From Sphingomonas parapaucimobilis NBRC 15100 (lineage in GTDB: Bacteria; Pseudomonadota; Alphaproteobacteria; Sphingomonadales; Sphingomonadaceae), in the NCBI RefSeq assembly GCF_000787715.1, contig NZ_BBPI01000098.1, positions 1 through 56,094 on the forward strand: a stretch of 56,094 nucleotides of DNA. Direction: 5' to 3'. The notes below the pieces were generated by a model. It was not told where the DNA came from. It was given only the letters and a program-made list of their open reading frames with translations, and did not search any database. Every line of letters begins with the position of its first letter. Position 1 is the first letter of the stretch. Below, in pieces: positions 32,676 through 41,186 of this stretch. Position numbers and translations under genes: made by a program.

Positions 32676-33407
32676 GTGACGATCGACCATCTTTCCCGAC
32701 GCAGTGCAATCGCAACTCTTGGCATCGGAGCCGCCGCCATGACTATCAACGAAGCCTCTGCGCAGACGCCGGCCGCAGCGCCGGCGGCTGTCCCCGCCTT
32801 TGCCGGAAATCATCAGGTCAAGCCGCTCAGGTTCAATCCCGCCAGGCTTCACGGCCTCTCCGAAAGGCTGATCACATCGCACCACGAGAACAATTATGCG
32901 GGCTCGGTCAAGGCCCTGAATATGATCGAGACACGACTTGCCGCCGCGCTCGCTGACACGGACCTGCCGCCGGTGGTCTATGGCGGATTGAAGCGCGAGG
33001 AGCTGCACCGCACCGGCTCGGTCGTGCTCCATGAGGTCTATTTCGACGGGCTCGGCGGCAACGGCCAGGCAGCCGGTTCCATCCGCGACGCGCTGGGCGC
33101 GGCGTTCGGCTCGTTCGACCGCTGGGAAGCCGACTTCCGCCGTACCGGGATGAGCCTTGCCGGCGGATCGGGCTGGTGCGTGCTCGTCTACAATCTCCAC
33201 ACGCGCTCGCTGCACAACCATTGGGCGTGGGATCATATGCACGGTGCGATTGCCGGCGTGCCGCTGCTCGCGCTCGATATGTACGAGCACAGTTTCCACA
33301 TGGATTACGGCACCGCCGCCGCCAAATATGTCGACGCCTTCTTCCGCAACATCGACTGGGAAGTGGTCGACCGGCGCTATGCCGCGGCTTTGCGCGGCGG
33401 CGGCTGA
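32676..33407 (+). CDS. chrC: Fe/Mn superoxide dismutase with export signal (ChrC-like)
   Basis: The 243-residue protein has a twin-arginine-like leader ([18 protein letters not shown], ending EASA) and a Fe/Mn superoxide dismutase fold. Metal ligands are His in SHHENNYAG, His in [14 protein letters not shown] or neighbouring segments, and Asp and His in [14 protein letters not shown]. ChrC proteins of chr operons are iron superoxide dismutases that limit damage from chromate reduction; here the leader suggests a periplasmic site. Translation starts at GTG after AAGGAG. I infer the ChrC name from position. Confidence 0.88.
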   Translation: MTIDHLSRRSAIATLGIGAAAMTINEASAQTPAAAPAAVPAFAGNHQVKPLRFNPARLHGLSERLITSHHENNYAGSVKALNMIETRLAAALADTDLPPVVYGGLKREELHRTGSVVLHEVYFDGLGGNGQAAGSIRDALGAAFGSFDRWEADFRRTGMSLAGGSGWCVLVYNLHTRSLHNHWAWDHMHGAIAGVPLLALDMYEHSFHMDYGTAAAKYVDAFFRNIDWEVVDRRYAAALRGGG

Positions 33408-33495
33408 ACCCGACCGCCGTGGCTTAACACCCACTGCTGCGCGACACCTGAGTTCGCGACCACAAAGGGGACAGGTCCGATGGGGAGATGCAACA

Positions 33496-34575
33496 ATGAC
33501 ATCCGGCCCGAACATCGCTCTTCTTTGGCGTGGGCAAGCAGCCGAGTGGACGCATCGCTTTCATGAAGCCCGGCAGTGGCCGATAATGCAGGCCTTGCGG
33601 GCGCTCGGGGCGACCGCAAGGCCTGTACTGTACAGGGACGAGGCGGTTCGCGAGATTCGGGACGAGCTGCTGTCGTGCGACGCAGTGCTGGTCTGGGTGA
33701 ATCCGTTGGACATTTCAGGCGACCGCTCGCAGCTCGATCCAATGCTGCGCGAAGTCGCGGGGTGCGGCGTTGTCGTCAGCGCGCATCCTGACGTGATCGC
33801 CAAAATCGGCGTCAAGGAAGTGCTCTACACAACGCGATCCATGGAATGGGGCAGCGATGTCGATCGATACGTGGACGCTGAAGGCCTTCGCGCTCGTTTC
33901 CCCGAACATCTTGCCGCAGGCCCGCGCGTGCTGAAGCCGAACTACGGCAACGGCGGCAGGAATGTATGGCGTGTCCAACTAGACGAAGCGGGAAACGCTC
34001 CGGCTTTGAAAACGTCGGTGAAAGTTCAAGAGGCCCGCCAAGGAAGCAAATCGGAGCGCATCAGCCTAGCCGAGTGCTTGGAAAGGTGGGTGCCGTTTCT
34101 AAACGACGGCGGCGTGCTGATCGATCAGGCTTATCAGCCGCAGTCGTCCGAGGGCATGGTCCGCTGCTACGTGTGCGGGCACCGAGTGGTTGGCTTTGGG
34201 CACAACCTGATCACTGCGCTGATGACGCCAACGGCCATTGATACAACGTCGTCAACCCCACAGCCGATGGGCCGCGCCATGTTCGGACCGGAGGTGACGC
34301 GCTTCGCAGCCTTACGGAAAGCGATGGAGGATCGCTGGATTCCAGAGATGCAAAGGTTGCTGTCGATCGCCGACCACGATCTTCCGCTTCTTTGGGACGC
34401 CGACTTCCTATTTCGCCCTGGTGAAGCCATCAGCGATGGCTCCTATGCGCTTTGCGAGATCAATGCTAGTTCGGTTGCACCATTTCCGCCAAGCGCCGTC
34501 CAGCCAGTCGCCGCAGCGGCAATCGGTCGCGCTCTTGCCATTCGTTTGACGAAGGAGACCTCCAATCCTCATTGA
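33496..34575 (+). CDS. Cj0069-like ATP-grasp protein
   Basis: The 359-residue protein resembles the Cj0069 family. It starts NIALLWRGQ, contains VWVNPLDISGDRSQLDPMLRE and the ATP-grasp-like loop VLKPNYGNGGRNVW (about residues 145-158), and ends with LCEINASSVAPFPPSA. A ligase acting on a small substrate is likely, but the substrate is unknown. The ATG at 33496 follows GGGGAGATGCAACA. It is the last gene of the chr transcript and the only one with no clear tie to chromate. Confidence 0.75.
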   Translation: MTSGPNIALLWRGQAAEWTHRFHEARQWPIMQALRALGATARPVLYRDEAVREIRDELLSCDAVLVWVNPLDISGDRSQLDPMLREVAGCGVVVSAHPDVIAKIGVKEVLYTTRSMEWGSDVDRYVDAEGLRARFPEHLAAGPRVLKPNYGNGGRNVWRVQLDEAGNAPALKTSVKVQEARQGSKSERISLAECLERWVPFLNDGGVLIDQAYQPQSSEGMVRCYVCGHRVVGFGHNLITALMTPTAIDTTSSTPQPMGRAMFGPEVTRFAALRKAMEDRWIPEMQRLLSIADHDLPLLWDADFLFRPGEAISDGSYALCEINASSVAPFPPSAVQPVAAAAIGRALAIRLTKETSNPH

Positions 34576-34659
34576 TATGATTCAAGCAATTCAAGAGACG
34601 TGACATTGGTCGTATCAATCAGACAAGCCTAAGGGTGAGCGAGGCTGGGTGAAACCGGC

Positions 34660-35220
34660 TCAGGTGGCAGCGCGGAGATACTGGTAGAGGGTTTCGCGAC
34701 TGATCCCCAGGTCACGGGCGATGACGGCCTTGCGCTCGCCGTCATCAACACGGCGGTGCAGCTCGGCGACCATTTCGTCGGAGAGGGAACGTTTCCGCCC
34801 GCGATAAGCACCGCGTTGTCTGGCGACCGCAATGCCTTCGCGCTGCCGCTCCCGGATCAGGGCGCGCTCGAATTCGGCGAACGCACCCATGACCGAGAGC
34901 ATCAGGTTGGCCATCGGGGAATCCTCGCCCGAGAAGGCCAGGCTTTCCTTCACGAACTCGATCCGGACGCCTCTTTTGGTGAGGGACTGAACCAGTTTGC
35001 GCAGATCGTCGAGATTACGCGCCAATCGATCCATGCTGTGGACCACGACGGTGTCACCCTCGCGGGCGAAGGCGAGCATGGCATCGAGTTCGGGGCGGTT
35101 GATGTCCTTGCCCGATGCCTTGTCGGTGAAAATCCGGTCGAGCGACTGCCCGTCCAACTGGCGATCGACATTCTGATCGAATGTGCTCACCCGGACGTAA
35201 CCGATCCTCTGGCCTTTCAT
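34660..35220 (-). CDS. tnpR: TnpR serine resolvase of the Tn3-family element
   Basis: The 186-residue protein starts RIGYVRVSTFDQNVDRQLDG with the catalytic Ser (residue 12). It contains VVHSMDRLARNLDDLRKLVQ and the end of the catalytic domain MGAFAEFERALIRERQREG, then a helix-turn-helix (RKAVIARDLGISRETLYQYL). It resolves cointegrates at a res site, expected in the gap to tnpA. It is divergent from tnpA. Confidence 0.93.
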   Translation of the reverse strand: MKGQRIGYVRVSTFDQNVDRQLDGQSLDRIFTDKASGKDINRPELDAMLAFAREGDTVVVHSMDRLARNLDDLRKLVQSLTKRGVRIEFVKESLAFSGEDSPMANLMLSVMGAFAEFERALIRERQREGIAVARQRGAYRGRKRSLSDEMVAELHRRVDDGERKAVIARDLGISRETLYQYLRAAT

Positions 35221-35393
35221 CGCCGCCTCCGGTCAAAATGTCTGGTTGAATTCTATGACACGGCGGAACATGCGTCAATAAATGCTTGCCATAACCCTAT
35301 CCTGACAGAAACCGCCGCTGCATCCTGACGTCCGGTTAGGCTATACTCCAGATTGACGCTAGCCTGTCGCTCTCGACTCGGGATGGAGGCAGG
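35221..35393. other. Probable res site and divergent promoter of tnpR/tnpA
   Basis: This 173-base gap separates the divergent resolvase and transposase genes and is AT-richer than its surroundings near 35245-35290. In Tn3-family elements the resolvase binds three dyad sites here and represses both genes. I do not assign the individual subsites. Confidence 0.55.
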
Positions 35394-38363
35394 ATGGCGC
35401 GGCGGCGATTATTGACCGGAGAAGAAAGGCGTCGCCTGTTCGATATCCCCCATGACGAAACCGCGATCGTCGGCCACTATACCCTTGCCGCCGAGGATCT
35501 CGAACTGGTCGGTCGCCGCTATCGCCCTGCCAACCGCCTCGGTCTGGCAACGCAGATCGCGCTTATGCGGCATCCCGGCTTCGGTTTGCAGCCCGACGTC
35601 GACGTCCCCGATGCGGTCCTTCACTATCTCGCCGCCCAGCTCTTCGTCGATGTTGATGCGTTCGCCGACTATGGCCAGCGCGCGCAAACACGTAACGATC
35701 ATGCCGACATTGCGGCACGGCATCTGGGGCTACACCCTTTTCGGCGAGGGGATATACCGCTCGCGCTCGATCTCGCCGCAAGAGCTGCGGAGCGGACCGA
35801 TCGGGGCGAACCTATTGTCCGCGCATTGATGGAGGGGCTGAAGCAGGAACGCTTCATTCTTCCATCGGCAGACACGCTCGAACGTGCGGGCCTCGCCGGC
35901 AGGGCACGCGCCCGCAAAGCCGCGGCGGCGCTCATTGTCGAAAGCCTGGGTCATGCCGAACTGGCGCGGATCGATGATCTGATCGTCAACAACAGCGACT
36001 TCGGCATGACGCCGCTGGCCTGGCTGCGCAATTTCGAGGAAGCGCCCACCACGGCGAACATCAACGGGCTGCTGGAACGGCTACGCTATGTGCGCGGAAT
36101 CGGCATCGACCCGGCGATCGGCGCGAAAATCCCCGACTTCCGGTTCGCGCAGTTCATGCGCGAAGGTGGCGTTGCGCCGGCGTTCCTGCTCTCCGATTAT
36201 AGCCTTAACAGGCGCCGCGCGACGCTGATCGCGGCGGTCATCGACCTCGATGCCAGGCTCGCCGATGGTGCGATCCAGATGTTCGACAGGCTTGTCGGAA
36301 GCCTGTTCACACGGGCGCGGCGCGGGCGGGAAAGGCGCTATCAGGACAGCATCCGCTCGGTCGGCGAACTTATGCGGCTGTTCGGCGCGACGATCGCCGC
36401 GCTGGGAGAGGCGGTCGAACATGGCGGTAATCCGCTCGAACTGATCGACGAAGCGGTAGGCTGGCACAGACTGGTCGCAGCCAAATCGCAGGTCGATGCG
36501 CTGGCCGAGCTGGCGGGCGAAGATGCGCTTGTCGCGGCGACTGGTCGCTATGCGACGCTGCGGCGGTTCAGCCCGGCTTTCCTCGATACATTCACGTTCA
36601 AGGCATCGGGGAGCGGATCGCAACTGGTCAAGGCCATCGAGGTCATCCGCGATACCAATGCCCGCAAGGCCCGCAGCCTGCCCGAGGGCGTTCCGCTCCC
36701 ATTCGCCAACCGGCAGTGGAAGCGCCTCATCACCGAAGGTGGCCAGGTCGATCGCCGGCGATACGAGACGGCCATCATGGCCACGCTGCGCGATCGGTTG
36801 CGCGCCGGCGACATATGGGTCGAAGGAACCCGCAATTATCGCCGCTTCGACACCTATTTGCTGAGTCGACGCGATGCCGATAAGGTGGCCGACAGCCTGC
36901 CATTCCAGACCGATGCGGCCGCCTATCTGGAGGAGCGGGCAAGGACGCTCGACTGGCGGCTGCGCCGTTTCGCCAAGCAACTCAAGGCGAACAGGCTCGC
37001 GGGCGTGGCGCTCGAACGCGACCGGCTCAAGCTGCAACCCATGCCGGCGATCACTCCACCCGAGGCGGAGGCTCTCGATCGCAGGCTCGACGCCTTGCTT
37101 CCGCGCGTGCGGATCACCGAACTCCTGGTCGAGGTGGCCGAGCGCACCGGGTTCCTGAGCGCATTTCGCGATCTTCGGTCCGGCAAGGAGCATGACAACC
37201 CGCACGCGATCCTCGCCGCCATTCTCGCTGATGGATCGAATCTGGGTCTAGAGCGCATGGCCAACGCCAGCGACGGGGTGAGCTACGCCCAGCTTGCCTG
37301 GACCCACAACTGGTATTTGTCGCCCGAAAACTATCAGGCCGCGTTGGGGATGATCGTTGCCGCGCACCATGATCTTCCTTTCACGCGCCATTGGGGAGCC
37401 GGCACTAGTTCATCCTCCGATGGGCAGTTCTTCCGCTCGGGCCGCAACCGATCGGCGGCGGCCGACATCAATGCGAAATATGGCAGCGAGCCGGGCCTGA
37501 AGATCTACTCCCACCTGTCCGATCATTTTGCCTCGTTCGGATCGCGGATCATGTCGGCCACCGCCGGCGAGGCCCCCTACGTGCTGGATGGCCTGATGCT
37601 CGGCGCCGGCGCGCTACCGCTGCATGAGCATTACACTGATACCGGCGGCGCGACGGACCATGTCTTTGCCCTTTGCCATCTTCTCGGCTTCCGGTTCGTG
37701 CCCCGTCTGCGCGACATCGTCGACCGGAAACTCGGCTCGATCGCCGCGCCTTCGACCTACAAAGGCATCGAAAGCCTCATGGGCCGCACGATCAAGACGG
37801 CGGCGATCGAAGCCGATTGGGATGACATCGTCAGGATCGTCGCCTCCATTAAGGAAGGAGCCGTTGCGCCCTCCGCGATCCTGCGCAAGCTGGCCGCCTA
37901 CAAGCGCCAGAACAGGCTGGATTTTGCGCTGGCCGAACTCGGCCGCATCGAGCGGACGCTATTTGCGCTCGACTGGCTTGAACAGCCCGACTTGCGTCGC
38001 GCCTGCCAGGCCGGCCTCAATAAAGGCGAAGCACGTCATACCCTTGCCGCCGCGATCTACACCAACCGACAGGGGCGGTTCACCGATCGCTCGATCGAGA
38101 ATCAGGAATATCGGGCATCGGGCCTCAATCTGCTGATCGCGGCGATTTCTTACTGGAACACCGTCTATATGGACAGGGCCGCCCAGCATCTCCAATCATC
38201 CGGCGGCACCTTCGATGATGCGCTGCTTGCCCATCTCTCGCCGATGGGCTGGGTGCATATCAGTTTGACCGGCGACTATCTGTGGCAAAGGGCAAACCGG
38301 CTCTCCCCTGGCGAGTTCCGCACCCTCAACGATCCCATGGCCCGCTTCAAACTCGTGGCATAG
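35394..38363 (+). CDS. tnpA: Tn3-family transposase TnpA
   Basis: The 989-residue protein is full length for the family. It begins RRRLLTGEERRRLFDIPHDE and has the C-terminal catalytic residues in SSSDGQFFRSGRN (Asp), TDTGGATDHVFALCHLLGFR (Asp) and IENQEYRASGLNLLIAAI (Glu). It ends ten bases before the right terminal repeat. It moves the element by replicative transposition. The start at 35394 is the first ATG after the resolvase gap. Confidence 0.96.
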   Translation: MARRRLLTGEERRRLFDIPHDETAIVGHYTLAAEDLELVGRRYRPANRLGLATQIALMRHPGFGLQPDVDVPDAVLHYLAAQLFVDVDAFADYGQRAQTRNDHADIAARHLGLHPFRRGDIPLALDLAARAAERTDRGEPIVRALMEGLKQERFILPSADTLERAGLAGRARARKAAAALIVESLGHAELARIDDLIVNNSDFGMTPLAWLRNFEEAPTTANINGLLERLRYVRGIGIDPAIGAKIPDFRFAQFMREGGVAPAFLLSDYSLNRRRATLIAAVIDLDARLADGAIQMFDRLVGSLFTRARRGRERRYQDSIRSVGELMRLFGATIAALGEAVEHGGNPLELIDEAVGWHRLVAAKSQVDALAELAGEDALVAATGRYATLRRFSPAFLDTFTFKASGSGSQLVKAIEVIRDTNARKARSLPEGVPLPFANRQWKRLITEGGQVDRRRYETAIMATLRDRLRAGDIWVEGTRNYRRFDTYLLSRRDADKVADSLPFQTDAAAYLEERARTLDWRLRRFAKQLKANRLAGVALERDRLKLQPMPAITPPEAEALDRRLDALLPRVRITELLVEVAERTGFLSAFRDLRSGKEHDNPHAILAAILADGSNLGLERMANASDGVSYAQLAWTHNWYLSPENYQAALGMIVAAHHDLPFTRHWGAGTSSSSDGQFFRSGRNRSAAADINAKYGSEPGLKIYSHLSDHFASFGSRIMSATAGEAPYVLDGLMLGAGALPLHEHYTDTGGATDHVFALCHLLGFRFVPRLRDIVDRKLGSIAAPSTYKGIESLMGRTIKTAAIEADWDDIVRIVASIKEGAVAPSAILRKLAAYKRQNRLDFALAELGRIERTLFALDWLEQPDLRRACQAGLNKGEARHTLAAAIYTNRQGRFTDRSIENQEYRASGLNLLIAAISYWNTVYMDRAAQHLQSSGGTFDDALLAHLSPMGWVHISLTGDYLWQRANRLSPGEFRTLNDPMARFKLVA

Positions 38364-38373
38364 CCAGTGTTCT

Positions 38374-38423
38374 CATTATGTCCGCCAAATCGTTGTCTGG
38401 CGCACAAACCTTGAGGTGACGCC
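38374..38423 (-). repeat. Right terminal inverted repeat of Tn3-family element
   Basis: These bases mirror 28272-28321 with one mismatch. The repeat lies ten bases behind tnpA and is followed by ATTTG. Confidence 0.92.
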
Positions 38424-38505
38424 ATTTGCACGACAACATGCCATTCCCTCCGACTGCCGCACATTCCCGACCTTCGCGGTTAACGGCATTTTGCCAGGAG
38501 AGTGA
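38424..38505 (+). pseudogene. Lipoprotein gene, 3' part, cut off by transposon
   Basis: After one ATTTG copy (38424-38428), the bases continue the frame of the gene begun at 27648, adding 25 codons (ARQHAIPSDCRTFPTF and onward to GILPGE) and a TGA at 38503-38505. The stop lies one base before the GTG start of the next lipoprotein gene, so in the uninterrupted locus the two genes were adjacent and probably co-translated. Confidence 0.75.
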
Positions 38506-38506
38506 T

Positions 38507-38950
38507 GTGAGGGTGGCCGCACTGTGCCTGTTCCTGCTGGTGAGCGCGTGCGGCCTGGGAGAGACCTCGCCATCGGTGGTCGAACAGACCCAGGATGGCG
38601 TCACCGCGCTCGTCCGAAACGATGTGCAGGAATCAGAAGACGGCCTGGTCGTGTCTGACGCGATTGAACGGCATGGCTTCGTGCGGCGGCAAGGATCGTG
38701 CCTTGTCGTGGACTACAGCGGCCAAGAATATTCGCCGGTATTCCGCACGCCAGCGACCTTTGACGCTACCCTGCAATCTGCAACCGCGAAGCCCTCCGCC
38801 CCGCTTCAATTGCTCGGCGGCCCTCTCTCCAAGGTGCGACGTGGATTCAGCGAAGAACTGGCCGAATTTTGCGGACGGCCCCTGTTCCTGCTGGTCGGGA
38901 TCACGCCTTCGGTATTTCATAACCCCGTCGTGCCCGGTAAGGCGCGATAG
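38507..38950 (+). CDS. Putative lipoprotein
   Basis: The GTG at 38507 follows AGGAG by six bases and gives 147 residues. A signal (LCLFLLVSAC) has a clear lipobox. The mature part includes HGFVRRQGSCLVVDYSG, which resembles the recurring GC-motif domain of other lipoproteins here, and further cysteines follow. The function is unknown. Before the transposon inserted, this gene directly followed the lipoprotein gene that is now split. Confidence 0.65.
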   Translation: MRVAALCLFLLVSACGLGETSPSVVEQTQDGVTALVRNDVQESEDGLVVSDAIERHGFVRRQGSCLVVDYSGQEYSPVFRTPATFDATLQSATAKPSAPLQLLGGPLSKVRRGFSEELAEFCGRPLFLLVGITPSVFHNPVVPGKAR

Positions 38951-39373
38951 TCAGTTGGCGCTGAAATAGGGGCCGGCACATTGCGAGGGCAGGGGAGTGG
39001 AAAGGGCCTCGGGAGGTATGCTCTCGCCGACGCCCCCGCCAAGTTGAATGCGTGGGCCGATCGGCACGCGCTGCCCGCTGTTGCCCAATATAACGGCAGC
39101 TCCGCGTCCCTCGGTCACGATCCGGGAGCCCTTGGGCCAAATGACAAGCGCCCTCGTTTTGCCCGCTCTGCCGACAAGCCGCAGACAGCCATCACGGGCA
39201 ACGAGCCGGCCGGACGCTAGCGCCGTCAATGCTATCTCGGGATCGAACGATAGTGTTGGTAGCGCGATTCCTGACATGGGAGGCTCGCTCGTCGTAGCGC
39301 AGCCCTCAAGTCCCATCGCGGTTAAAAGCAAAGATGGCAAGAACGTGCTATACCGGCGCACTGATCGCCTCAT
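38951..39373 (-). CDS. Lipoprotein with recurring GC-motif domain
   Basis: The 140-residue protein has a lipoprotein signal (LLLTAMGLEGC) and a compact domain: SGRLVARDGCLRLVGRAG, then ALVIWPKGSRI, GAAVILGNSGQRVPIG and IQLGGGVG. The pattern suggests a small beta barrel. It starts inside the end of the 39370 gene (ATGA overlap), so the two lipoproteins are co-translated, and it ends directly against the convergent gene at 38507. Confidence 0.7.
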   Translation of the reverse strand: MRRSVRRYSTFLPSLLLTAMGLEGCATTSEPPMSGIALPTLSFDPEIALTALASGRLVARDGCLRLVGRAGKTRALVIWPKGSRIVTEGRGAAVILGNSGQRVPIGPRIQLGGGVGESIPPEALSTPLPSQCAGPYFSAN

Positions 39374-39990
39374 GACAACACCGATAATCCGGTAGGCTCA
39401 GGCACCCAGCGTCCAGCTTGGCGGATAAGGCGGAATTGCATTCCATGCGCTCCGAGATTGCCGAATACGGCTGTCGCCCAAAAAGTCAGCACACCTTTCC
39501 GATCGCGAGATTCGACCCTCACCGTGTAGAGGATCGCTTCGGCCTTGGTCGCGGTGACGAACGGAGTGGCATCGGCCCTGCATTGGGAGGCGGGGAAGGC
39601 GGGCAAGCGCAGTAGCTCGGCCAATCGCCTGATCGTTCTTTCCGGGGCATCCTTAACAGCGCCATCGGCGAGGCCCTGCAGCCCGACACAAATCGCTTGC
39701 TTGCCTTCCCCCGGTCGCGCCCGCGCGACCGCCTCGTCGAACATCACGTCGATCTGCGCATCATCGAGGCCGCTAATGTCGGGAGCGCCAGGAACCGCGA
39801 TGGCACTCCCGTTACCATGATAATTGGGGCCGGGCACTGGCGGGGGAGGGGGCGGCGGCAATTCCGACGAACTTGCTCGTTGGGGTGGTCCCTCCGCCAC
39901 CGCCGGTTCTTTCGCCGGACTACATCCTGCGAGACTGATGGCCAGACTGACGACGATGGCGGCACCAGGCCATTGCAGCCCCGTCATCAT
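39370..39990 (-). CDS. Putative lipoprotein with proline-rich spacer
   Basis: The 206-residue protein has a lipoprotein signal (VVSLAISLAGC), a Pro-rich linker (LPPPPPPPVPGP) and a mature domain with two cysteines and a strand-rich end (AILYTVRVESRDRKGVLTFW). Its ATG overlaps the stop of the recombinase gene by four bases, an odd coupling of an exported protein to a DNA recombinase. I do not recognise the family. Confidence 0.65.
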   Translation of the reverse strand: MMTGLQWPGAAIVVSLAISLAGCSPAKEPAVAEGPPQRASSSELPPPPPPPVPGPNYHGNGSAIAVPGAPDISGLDDAQIDVMFDEAVARARPGEGKQAICVGLQGLADGAVKDAPERTIRRLAELLRLPAFPASQCRADATPFVTATKAEAILYTVRVESRDRKGVLTFWATAVFGNLGAHGMQFRLIRQAGRWVPEPTGLSVLS

Positions 39991-40538
39991 GGCCGTTCCT
40001 GTAACCGCGAAATCGTCGCCTGGCTGACGTTGAACAGCGCCGCGACGGAACGCTGAGTGTCGCCGGCGTCGAGCTTGCGCCGTGCCTCGGCCTGCTGGTG
40101 GGGGGTGAGGGCGCTTTTGCGGCCGAACTTGACCCCGCGCGCCTTGGCCTGGGCGCGGCCGGCGCTGGTGCGCTCGACGATCCGCTGGCGCTCCCAGCTC
40201 GCCGCGACGCCCAGCACCGCGATCACGACCTCGGCGAGCTGCGATGTCGTGTCCAGCATCGGCTCGGCGATCGAGCGGAAGCCGGCGCCGGTCTCCTTGA
40301 CCGCGTGCAGGATGTTGAGCAGGTCACGCGTGTTGCGGGCGAGGCGATCGGTCGCCGTCACCATCAGCACGTCGCCGGGATCGAGCGCGCCGATCGCGCG
40401 CTTGAGCTGAGGCCGCTCGGCCGACGCGCCGCTGATCTTCTCGCGGTAGATCTTCGTGCAGCCGGCCGCCTCAAGCTGGGCGAGCTGCTGGGCCAGGTCC
40501 TGGCCGTTGGTCGAGACGCGCGCATAGCCGTAAATCAT
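39987..40538 (-). CDS. Serine recombinase (resolvase family)
   Basis: With the ATG at 40538 the protein has 183 residues. It contains YGYARVSTNGQDLAQQLAQL with the catalytic Ser, TATDRLARNTRDLLNILHAV and SWERQRIVERTSAGRAQAKARG, then an HTH end (SVAALFNVSQATISRLQ). It lies just outside the Tn552-like element and differs from the other two recombinases. It may belong to an older transposon whose transposase is lost, or act as an invertase. Confidence 0.88.
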   Translation of the reverse strand: MIYGYARVSTNGQDLAQQLAQLEAAGCTKIYREKISGASAERPQLKRAIGALDPGDVLMVTATDRLARNTRDLLNILHAVKETGAGFRSIAEPMLDTTSQLAEVVIAVLGVAASWERQRIVERTSAGRAQAKARGVKFGRKSALTPHQQAEARRKLDAGDTQRSVAALFNVSQATISRLQERP

Positions 40539-40582
40539 GCCGCGATTCTGCATCAGATTTTTGCATCAGGGAAGGGCGCGGA

Positions 40583-40598
40583 TGTAAACGCTCGCGCT
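40583..40598 (+). repeat. Left terminal repeat of Tn552-like element, outer part
   Basis: TGTAAACGCTCGCGCT matches the outer 16 bases of the right repeat (reverse complement of 44228-44243). The remainder continues at 41187 after the IS200-type insertion. Confidence 0.85.
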
Positions 40599-40627
40599 GA
40601 ATGACTGACCGGCTGACGCCGGTAGGT

Positions 40628-41047
40628 TCATGGCGAAGGGCTGAAGCCTTGCTTGTGGGTATGGCGGTCGAGATAGCGCATGATGATATCGTCGGTGATG
40701 TTTCCGGACGTGGTTGAGAAGTAGCCACGCTGCCAGAAGCGCTGGCCCCAGTAGCGCTTGCGGATATGCTCGAACTCCTGCTGGATCTTGCGCGAGGACC
40801 GCCCCTTGACCCGGCGCACGAAGTCGCTGACCGAGATATGCGGTGGGATTTCAACGAACATATGGACGTGATCGCGTGAAAGCGCGCCATTGACGATCGT
40901 CACGCCCATTTCGACACAGACCTGCTTGATGATCTCGCGCACCCTGAGGCGGACCTCGCCGTGCAACACCTTGAAACGGTATTTGGGCGCCCAGACGATA
41001 TGATAGCGATGATGAAAGGTCGTGTGGCAACCACTCGAATAGCCCAT
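40628..41047 (-). CDS. tnpA: IS200-type Y1 transposase TnpA
   Basis: The 139-residue protein has the HUH motif in RDHVHMFVEIP (His 60 and His 62) and the probable catalytic Tyr 125 in DDIIMRYLDRH. YWGQRFWQRGYFSTTSG is the usual central block. It moves single-stranded DNA by a peel-and-paste mechanism. Its ATG is directly preceded by a very long hairpin that hides the ribosome binding site (GAGGA). Confidence 0.94.
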   Translation of the reverse strand: MGYSSGCHTTFHHRYHIVWAPKYRFKVLHGEVRLRVREIIKQVCVEMGVTIVNGALSRDHVHMFVEIPPHISVSDFVRRVKGRSSRKIQQEFEHIRKRYWGQRFWQRGYFSTTSGNITDDIIMRYLDRHTHKQGFSPSP

Positions 41048-41116
41048 AGCAGGTATCCTCGGGAAAGTGAGACTTCACGCCTTTCAGGCGGTCTCACTTT
41101 CCCGAGGATACCTGCT
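41048..41116 (-). promoter_or_regulatory. 26-base-pair leader hairpin before IS200 tnpA
   Basis: The arms 41048-41073 and 41091-41116 are perfect 26-base inverted repeats; the 17-base loop itself holds a small hairpin (CGCC/GGCG, 41078-41090). In the transcript the Shine-Dalgarno GAGGA sits in the 3' arm, eight bases before the ATG. IS200 elements are known to limit transposase synthesis by such a leader; this stem is long and without a mismatch. Confidence 0.85.
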
Positions 41117-41186
41117 ATTATGCGAGTCTATGGCTGAAGCCAGTATCCGACTGAAGTCGGAGGGGTTGCTCCCAAAGCGTGACGCT

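Larger units (their letters stand above)
28272..38423. mobile_element. Tn3-family chromate-resistance transposon (about 10.15 kb)
   Basis: The element is bounded by 50-base inverted repeats that match at 49 positions and it encodes its own TnpR and TnpA. Cargo is chrB, chrA, a superoxide dismutase, a Cj0069-like ATP-grasp protein, and a divergent set of DUF1259, PepSY and Rap1a-like genes. It resembles the known TnOtChr of Ochrobactrum tritici in carrying chr genes beside tnpR and tnpA, but with different accessory genes. ATTTG flanks both ends, and the host lipoprotein gene is split. Confidence 0.9.
40599..41186 (-). mobile_element. IS200/IS605-type insertion sequence
   Basis: The 588-base element lies exactly between the two halves of the Tn552-like left repeat, with four bases (CGCT) of ambiguity and no target duplication, as expected for this group. 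It carries only tnpA, so it is of the IS200 type. Subterminal hairpins are at 40608-40623 (ACCGGC/GCCGGT) and about 41148-41161 (CCGAC/GTCGG). The left side in element orientation is at the high coordinate. Confidence 0.85.
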
